This document shows, piece by piece, positions 34,381-38,940 of a stretch of 38,940 nucleotides of DNA (position 1 is its first letter; every line of letters starts with the position of its first letter). This DNA is from Cytobacillus horneckiae. Lineage in GTDB: Bacteria > Bacillota > Bacilli > Bacillales > Cytobacillaceae. Below the pieces are notes generated by a model, which was not told the DNA's origin, made no database searches, and saw only the letters and a program-made list of their open reading frames with translations. The stretch is taken from the NCBI RefSeq assembly GCF_002835735.1, contig NZ_PISD01000055.1:1-38940 (forward strand), in the 5' to 3' direction. Made by a program: the position numbers and the translations under genes.

Positions 34381-35100
34381 TTGAAAAAACTAAAACTTCG
34401 CTTATCTTATTACTGGTATAAGATTTTAATCAAACTGGGCTTAAAAACGGATGAAATATACTATATCGGCGGAAGCGAAGCATTGCCTCCGCCTCTAAGC
34501 AAAGAAGAAGAAGAACTGCTGCTAGTTAAGCTTCCTAAGGGAGATAAAGCAGCCCGTTCAATATTAATCGAAAGAAATTTGCGTTTGGTTGTATATATTG
34601 CCCGTAAATTCGAAAACACGGGAATTAATATTGAGGATCTAATAAGCATTGGGACAATCGGCCTTATAAAAGCTGTAAATACATTCAATCCTGAGAAAAA
34701 AATCAAACTAGCTACATATGCATCAAGATGTATTGAAAACGAAATTCTCATGTATTTAAGAAGAAATAATAAAATTCGTTCAGAGGTTTCTTTTGATGAA
34801 CCGCTTAATATTGATTGGGATGGAAATGAACTGCTTTTATCAGATGTCTTAGGTACTGAGGAAGATATTATTACTAAAGATTTAGAGGCAAATGTGGATA
34901 AAAAATTATTGTTAAAAGCATTGCACCAGCTATCAGACCGTGAGAAACAGATTATGGAGCTAAGGTTTGGTCTCGGTGCGGATGAAGAAAAGACACAAAA
35001 AGACGTCGCAGATATGCTTGGGATTTCTCAATCTTATATTTCTCGGCTTGAGAAAAGGATTATAAAAAGATTGAAAAAGGAATTTAATAAAATGGTGTAA
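34381..35100 (+). CDS. sigE: RNA polymerase sigma-E precursor
   Basis: A 239-residue sigma-70-family factor, the same length as B. subtilis pro-sigma-E. The first ~27 residues ([13 protein letters not shown]) are the membrane-associated pro-sequence cut by SpoIIGA. Region 2 contains [16 protein letters not shown], and region 4 contains [18 protein letters not shown]. It directs early mother-cell transcription. The TTG at 34381 follows AAGGAGG; an in-frame GTG at 34354 would place the ribosome site inside the gene. Confidence 0.96.
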   Translation: MKKLKLRLSYYWYKILIKLGLKTDEIYYIGGSEALPPPLSKEEEELLLVKLPKGDKAARSILIERNLRLVVYIARKFENTGINIEDLISIGTIGLIKAVNTFNPEKKIKLATYASRCIENEILMYLRRNNKIRSEVSFDEPLNIDWDGNELLLSDVLGTEEDIITKDLEANVDKKLLLKALHQLSDREKQIMELRFGLGADEEKTQKDVADMLGISQSYISRLEKRIIKRLKKEFNKMV

Positions 35101-35207
35101 AACGTTTGAAAATATTTTTCGAAAAAATTATTTCTCTAAAAATGTGATGGTTTAAAGGCTATTCATCATCATTTAAGATTTTTACAATTTTACGAGCAAT
35201 CCAATGT

Positions 35208-35236
35208 GCATATTTTTCCTTCTAGGGGAGATACTG
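35208..35236 (+). promoter_or_regulatory. Sigma-F-type promoter of sigG
   Basis: GCATA (35208-35212) and GGAGATACTG (35227-35236) are 14 bases apart. The -10 matches GGNNANANTR at every defined position and the -35 matches GYWTA. sigG (spoIIIG) is switched on by sigma-F in the forespore of B. subtilis. Confidence 0.72.
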
Positions 35237-35273
35237 TTTTTTGTACAGCAACTCCTATGAGGAGGGAAATGGA

Positions 35274-36053
35274 TTGACTCGAAATAAAGTAGAAATTTGC
35301 GGTGTAGACACATCAAAGCTTCCAGTATTAAAGAACGAAGAAATGAGAGCACTCTTCAAGCAAATGCATAAGGGCGATACATATGCGAGAGAAAGCCTTG
35401 TGAATGGAAATCTTCGCCTCGTATTAAGCGTCATTCAGCGCTTTAATAATAGAGGTGAATTTGTGGATGACTTATTCCAGGTTGGATGTATCGGTCTCAT
35501 GAAATCTATTGATAATTTTGATTTAAGTCAAAACGTGAAGTTTTCCACTTATGCGGTTCCAATGATTATCGGGGAGATTAGAAGGTATTTAAGAGACAAT
35601 AATCCGATAAGAGTTTCCCGTTCATTAAGAGATATTGCCTATAAAGCCTTACAGGTTCGTGAACGGCTAATGAGCAAAACTTCTAAGGAACCAACAGCAG
35701 AAGAAATTGCAAAAGAATTGGATATTCCTCATGAAGAAATCGTATTTGCCCTAGATGCAATTCAAGATCCAGTTTCTTTATTTGAGCCAATTTATAATGA
35801 TGGCGGGGATCCAATTTTCGTCATGGACCAATTGAGCGATGAGAAGAATAAAGACATTCAATGGATTGAAGAGCTTGCTTTAAAAGAAGGAATGAGAAGG
35901 CTCAATGATCGTGAAAAACTGATTTTGAGGAAGCGATTCTTTCAAGGTAAGACCCAAATGGAGGTTGCTGAGGAAATCGGTATCTCACAGGCACAGGTTT
36001 CACGTTTAGAAAAAGCCGCAATTAAACAAATGAATAAAAATATTCAAAGCTAA
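35274..36053 (+). CDS. sigG: RNA polymerase sigma-G (late forespore)
   Basis: A 259-residue sigma factor nearly identical in layout to B. subtilis sigma-G (260). It opens T-R-N-K-V-E-I-C-G-V-D-T-S-K-L-P-V-L; region 2 has D-L-F-Q-V-G-C-I-G-L-M-K-S-I-D-N-F, region 3 follows, and region 4 has E-V-A-E-E-I-G-I-S-Q-A-Q-V-S-R-L-E. It controls late forespore genes such as spore proteins, probably including tlp in this window. The TTG at 35274 lies 7 bases after GGAGGG; the longer reading from 35241 is rejected. A perfect terminator overlaps the stop codon. Confidence 0.96.
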   Translation: MTRNKVEICGVDTSKLPVLKNEEMRALFKQMHKGDTYARESLVNGNLRLVLSVIQRFNNRGEFVDDLFQVGCIGLMKSIDNFDLSQNVKFSTYAVPMIIGEIRRYLRDNNPIRVSRSLRDIAYKALQVRERLMSKTSKEPTAEEIAKELDIPHEEIVFALDAIQDPVSLFEPIYNDGGDPIFVMDQLSDEKNKDIQWIEELALKEGMRRLNDREKLILRKRFFQGKTQMEVAEEIGISQAQVSRLEKAAIKQMNKNIQS

Positions 36054-36078
36054 GCTGCCATTAACATGGCAGCTTTTT
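36053..36078 (+). terminator. Intrinsic terminator after sigG
   Basis: AGCTGCCAT and ATGGCAGCT form a perfect 9-bp stem with a TAAC loop, then five Ts. The stem begins at the last base of the stop codon. Confidence 0.92.
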
Positions 36079-36127
36079 CATTTGTATGTGCAAAGTTTAT
36101 TTCTTCACTGAAAATTAATTGATTCTA

Positions 36128-36157
36128 TCATTTTTCCACCTGCTCACCACATATAGT
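36128..36157 (+). promoter_or_regulatory. Possible sigma-E promoter of ylmC
   Basis: TCATTTT (36128-36134; 6 of 7 to KMATATT) and CATATAGT (36150-36157; 6 of 8 to CATACAAT) are 15 bases apart and 36 bases before the GTG. Sporulation control fits the YlmC/YmxH family. Confidence 0.43.
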
Positions 36158-36193
36158 TTTAATAGACTAATTTTTTGTAGGAGTGGATGGAGC

Positions 36194-36469
36194 GTGATTC
36201 GGATATCAGATTTTCAAATGAAGGATGTCGTTAATGTAGCGGATGGACGAAAGCTAGGCAATATAGACGATATCGATATAAATTTAAACAACGGAAAAAT
36301 TGATGCAGTCATTGTCGGTGGTTCTGGAAAGATGCTGGGGCTTTTCCGGAAAGATGAAGATTTGATCATTCCTTGGAACAATATTTTAAAAATTGGGGAA
36401 GATGTCATTTTAGTTCGTTTCAAAGAGGAAACATTTGAGAAATCTGAAGAAGTAACAGAGGATTCATAG
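36194..36469 (+). CDS. ylmC: PRC-barrel sporulation-family protein YlmC/YmxH
   Basis: A 91-residue protein forming a single PRC-barrel: R-I-S-D-F-Q-M-K-D-V-V-N-V, D-G-R-K-L-G-N-I-D-D-I-D-I, and I-P-W-N-N-I-L-K-I-G-E-D-V-I-L-V-R. The family is common in spore formers, but its molecular role is not known to me. The GTG at 36194 gives the family start I-R-I-S; the longer reading from 36119 adds 25 residues covering the promoter region and is rejected. It lies between sigG and ylmD as in B. subtilis. Confidence 0.85.
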   Translation: MIRISDFQMKDVVNVADGRKLGNIDDIDINLNNGKIDAVIVGGSGKMLGLFRKDEDLIIPWNNILKIGEDVILVRFKEETFEKSEEVTEDS

Positions 36470-36529
36470 TTATAGCTGTAAACAATTTCGGCAATATGGT
36501 AAACTAAAGAAAAAAATGGGGTCAAATAA

Positions 36530-37348
36530 ATGGAGCCATTTAAATTACAACAAAGAGAATTTGTCATGATTGATGATTGGAATCAAACTTATGGCATCAT
36601 TGCTGGCATGACCACTAAACAAGGTGGCTTTAGTCAAGGGGCTTTCTCCTCCTTAAATATGGGTTTGCATGTGAAGGATTCCGAGGGAGATGTACTTAAA
36701 AACCGTCGAGAATTAGGAGAGATCATTCACTTTCCTATAGAACAATGGGTAGGTGCGGAGCAAACGCATCAAACTCATATTGAAAACATCAGTGAACACC
36801 AAAGTGGAAGAGGCTCCATGTCGTATGAAGATTCATTCAAAGGGACAGATGGTTTTTTTACTTCAAGTAAGGGTATCCTGTTGACGATGTGTTATGCTGA
36901 CTGTATTCCTATCTATTTTCTACATCCCAGTTCTAATGCTATCGGGATTGTCCATGCCGGTTGGAAAGGGACAGTAAATGGAATTGCTGAGGAAATGGTC
37001 AAACGTTTTAAAGCTAAGGGGATAAAAGCCAGTGAAATAAAAGTCGCTATTGGTCCTGGAATCTGCCAAGACTGCTATATCGTTAATGATTTTGTCATCG
37101 ATCAAGCAAAACGGTTCATCGGAGGGGAATATAGCAAACCTTATCAACAAATTAGTGAAGGGCAATATTCTCTTGATTTAAAATTGCTAAATAAACAAAT
37201 CTTAATTCGTGCAGGAATTATTGAAAGCAGCCTTCAAGTAACGAATTATTGTACCAGCTGTCATCATGATCTTTTTTTCTCCCATCGCAGGGATAAAGGG
37301 CATACAGGGAGAATGATGAGTTTTATTGGCTGGAAGGAGGAAAGGTAA
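36530..37348 (+). CDS. ylmD: Laccase-domain protein YlmD (YfiH/LACC1 family)
   Basis: A 272-residue protein of the Cu-oxidase_4 family, whose members have been described as polyphenol oxidases and as purine nucleoside phosphorylase/adenosine deaminase enzymes. Metal-site motifs are Q-T-H (about 81-83), C-Y-A-D-C-I-P-I (about 122-129) and H-A-G-W-K-G-T-V (about 143-150). The ribosome site is poor (GGGGT), so expression may be low. It is followed closely by ylmE, the pair being conserved next to sepF. Confidence 0.88.
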   Translation: MEPFKLQQREFVMIDDWNQTYGIIAGMTTKQGGFSQGAFSSLNMGLHVKDSEGDVLKNRRELGEIIHFPIEQWVGAEQTHQTHIENISEHQSGRGSMSYEDSFKGTDGFFTSSKGILLTMCYADCIPIYFLHPSSNAIGIVHAGWKGTVNGIAEEMVKRFKAKGIKASEIKVAIGPGICQDCYIVNDFVIDQAKRFIGGEYSKPYQQISEGQYSLDLKLLNKQILIRAGIIESSLQVTNYCTSCHHDLFFSHRRDKGHTGRMMSFIGWKEER

Positions 37349-37353
37349 GCTAG

Positions 37354-38040
37354 ATGGAAGTGCAGGAAAACTTAAAAGGAATAAATAAAGCAATTATACA
37401 AGCTTGTAATAGAGCTAATAGAGATCCAAAGGACATAAAGATTATTGCAGTAACGAAGTATGTATCAGTCGAGAGAGCTGCTGAAGCACTTGAAGCTGGC
37501 ATTGTAAATTTAGGAGAAAATAGGGACGAAGGACTAAACGCCAAGTGGGAAGTGTTAAAGAATAAGCCGACATGGCATTTTATCGGCAGCCTTCAATCGC
37601 GTAAAGTAAAAAATATGATTGATAAGGTTGATTGCATTCATTCACTTGACCGCATTTCACTTGCGAAAGAAATCGATAAAAGGGCCGATAAGAATATAGA
37701 CTGTCTCGTACAAGTAAATGTATCTGGGGAAGAATCAAAACAAGGGCTTGAGCCAGAAGCAGTCATTGATTTTGTACAAGCGATGAAAGCATTCCCAAAT
37801 ATTCGCGTCATTGGCTTAATGACTATGGCCCCGTATACTCAGGATGAGAATATGTTGCGTTCATGCTTTAAGCGTTTAAAGGCTATACAGGAAGAAGTAA
37901 ATGAACTGAAGCTTCCCTTTGCACCTTGCACAGAGCTCTCAATGGGAATGTCGAATGATTTTCAAATTGCCATTGAAGAGGGTGCTACAATGGTGCGCAT
38001 TGGTACAGCATTAGTTGGAAATGAATTGCAAGGAGGGTGA
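37354..38040 (+). CDS. ylmE: PLP homeostasis protein YlmE (YggS family)
   Basis: A 228-residue single-domain TIM-barrel protein that binds pyridoxal phosphate, like the alanine racemase N-domain. The PLP lysine is in I-I-A-V-T-K-Y-V-S (about residue 33). Other family marks are L-G-E-N-R-D-E-G, W-H-F-I-G-S-L-Q-S-R-K and S-M-G-M-S-N-D-F-Q-I-A-I. The family controls PLP balance rather than catalysing a known reaction. It starts 5 bases after ylmD and ends 7 bases before sepF, so the genes form one operon. Confidence 0.93.
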   Translation: MEVQENLKGINKAIIQACNRANRDPKDIKIIAVTKYVSVERAAEALEAGIVNLGENRDEGLNAKWEVLKNKPTWHFIGSLQSRKVKNMIDKVDCIHSLDRISLAKEIDKRADKNIDCLVQVNVSGEESKQGLEPEAVIDFVQAMKAFPNIRVIGLMTMAPYTQDENMLRSCFKRLKAIQEEVNELKLPFAPCTELSMGMSNDFQIAIEEGATMVRIGTALVGNELQGG

Positions 38041-38047
38041 ATGAAGG

Positions 38048-38503
38048 ATGAGTATAAAATCGAAATTTAAGACATTCTTCTTCTTGGATGACGACGATGA
38101 ATATGATGATCGCGATGATGAGTACATAAAAGAAGAGGAATCTTCATCAGCAAAGCAAACACAAAGGCAGCAGCAATCTACTCCAAAGCAGAATGTTGTT
38201 AGCCTTCAGAGTGTGCAAAAGTCTTCAAAAGTTGTGTTGATTGAACCGAGGGTCTATGCTGAGGCACAGGATATTGCTGACCAATTGAAAAACAGGAAAG
38301 CAGTAGTTGTAAATTTACAGCGGATTGAAAAGGATCAGGCAAAACGCATTGTTGATTTTTTAAGCGGTACAGTTTATGCCATTGGTGGAGACATCCAAAA
38401 GATAGGAACAGATATATTTCTGTGTACACCTGATAATGTTGAAGTATCAGGGAATATTTCGCAGCTGATACAGGATCAGGATGCAGAAAATACGAGGTGG
38501 TAG
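38048..38503 (+). CDS. sepF: Cell division protein SepF
   Basis: A 151-residue protein that tethers FtsZ to the membrane and bundles its filaments. The N-terminal amphipathic helix is [12 protein letters not shown], followed by an acidic linker (D-D-D-D-E-Y) and a Q/S-rich stretch. The C-terminal core contains [13 protein letters not shown] and [14 protein letters not shown]. The ATG at 38048 follows GGAGGG; an out-of-frame ATG at 38041 is not used. Six bases separate it from ylmG. Confidence 0.95.
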   Translation: MSIKSKFKTFFFLDDDDEYDDRDDEYIKEEESSSAKQTQRQQQSTPKQNVVSLQSVQKSSKVVLIEPRVYAEAQDIADQLKNRKAVVVNLQRIEKDQAKRIVDFLSGTVYAIGGDIQKIGTDIFLCTPDNVEVSGNISQLIQDQDAENTRW

Positions 38504-38509
38504 CAGTTT

Positions 38510-38773
38510 ATGGGAGTTTTGCTTAATGTTTTATTGCAATTAATTCAGCTTTATTCATGGGCCTTGATTATTTATATTTTATTATCATGGTTTCCAAATG
38601 CTAGAGAGTCAGCCATTGGCCAGTTTTTAGCACGAATTTGTGAGCCTTACTTAGACCCGTTCAGAAAAATTATTCCACCGCTAGGTATGATTGATATTTC
38701 GCCAATTGTTGCGATTATTGTCCTTCGCCTTGCTTCAGCTGGATTAATTCAACTGTTTGCATGGTTACTTTAA
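38510..38773 (+). CDS. ylmG: YggT-family membrane protein YlmG
   Basis: An 87-residue protein with two membrane helices (about 5-25 and 62-86) and the family motifs S-W-F-P-N-A and [14 protein letters not shown]. YlmG/YggT proteins are linked to sepF in many bacteria and to division or envelope functions without a firm biochemical role. The next genes in Bacillus, ylmH and divIVA, are not reached before the window ends. Confidence 0.9.
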   Translation: MGVLLNVLLQLIQLYSWALIIYILLSWFPNARESAIGQFLARICEPYLDPFRKIIPPLGMIDISPIVAIIVLRLASAGLIQLFAWLL

Positions 38774-38863
38774 GATGTTAACTGTGCTCTTTGTAAATTA
38801 ATTATTTAAACTTGATTCATTCTCAAAAAGGATATCCACATTCATTAATATTGAATAGAGATT

Positions 38864-38920
38864 GCATAAGGAAAACGATGACATTCGTCCAAAAGCTTGG
38901 CGATAGCCAAGTTTTTCTAA
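38864..38920 (+). repeat. Dispersed GCATAAG...AAGTTTTTCT repeat, copy B
   Basis: It shares GCATAAGNAAAAC, the CATTCG core and GCCAAGTTTTTCT with copy A (24953-25010) in the same orientation. CTTGGC-GATA-GCCAAG followed by five Ts (38896-38916) is terminator-like and may end the sepF-ylmG transcript. Confidence 0.7.
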
Positions 38921-38940
38921 AAAGATAAGAAAGTATAAAA

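Noticed and set aside
34354..35100. Longer sigma-E from GTG 34354
   Set aside because: The AAGGAGG ribosome site would be inside the coding region, and the TTG at 34381 gives exactly the known pro-sigma-E N-terminus and length.

Overview
The window is chromosomal DNA from a low-GC, endospore-forming Bacillota, almost certainly a member of the Bacillaceae. The evidence is the division and cell wall (dcw) cluster in Bacillus order, the sporulation genes spoVD, spoVE, spoIIGA, sigE and sigG, a spore protein gene (tlp), a bacillithiol synthesis gene (bshC) and a MurE with the DNPR motif of meso-diaminopimelate-adding enzymes. I cannot name the species. No rRNA, tRNA, CRISPR array, insertion sequence or prophage was seen.

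Left region (1-12.4 kb). The backbone gerR/ylbO, ylbP, ylbQ, a DUF3397 membrane protein gene and bshC is the usual Bacillus prelude to mraZ. Two blocks of acyl-CoA metabolism are set into it. Block 1 (1796-4923) encodes a three-part biotin-dependent acyl-CoA carboxylase: biotin carboxylase, a 70-residue biotin carrier and a carboxyltransferase. A probable CcpA (cre) site lies upstream. Block 2 (8322-11885) is a tight operon of a MerR-family regulator with a CTG start, an acyl-CoA synthetase and an acyl-CoA dehydrogenase. It is read from a promoter whose 19-bp spacer contains a perfect 16-bp palindrome. Together the blocks suggest breakdown of a fatty or branched-chain acid (activation, dehydrogenation, carboxylation), regulated separately from the division genes. 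A repeat-filled 380-bp stretch and the convergent spore gene tlp follow.

Central region (12.8-33.1 kb). This is the dcw cluster: mraZ, rsmH, ftsL, pbpB, spoVD, murE, a small MurF-N-terminal-like gene, mraY, murD, spoVE, murG, murB, divIB, ylxW, ylxX, sbp, ftsA, ftsZ. It supplies peptidoglycan precursors (MurE, MraY, MurD, MurG, MurB), the septal synthases (PBP2B, and SpoVD with SpoVE for the spore) and the divisome (FtsL, DivIB, FtsA, FtsZ). mraZ has a three-repeat MraZ box, and ftsA has a sequence fitting a sigma-H promoter.

Right region (33.3-38.9 kb). spoIIGA-sigE (the pro-sigma-E protease and its substrate) comes first. sigG follows with a sigma-F-type promoter, then ylmC, ylmD, ylmE, sepF and ylmG. 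The window ends before the expected ylmH-divIVA.

The least ordinary features are: the lone MurF-like N-terminal domain between murE and mraY; the CTG-started MerR gene and its operator; and three kinds of intergenic repeat, one of which keeps a terminator-like hairpin through a compensatory base change.
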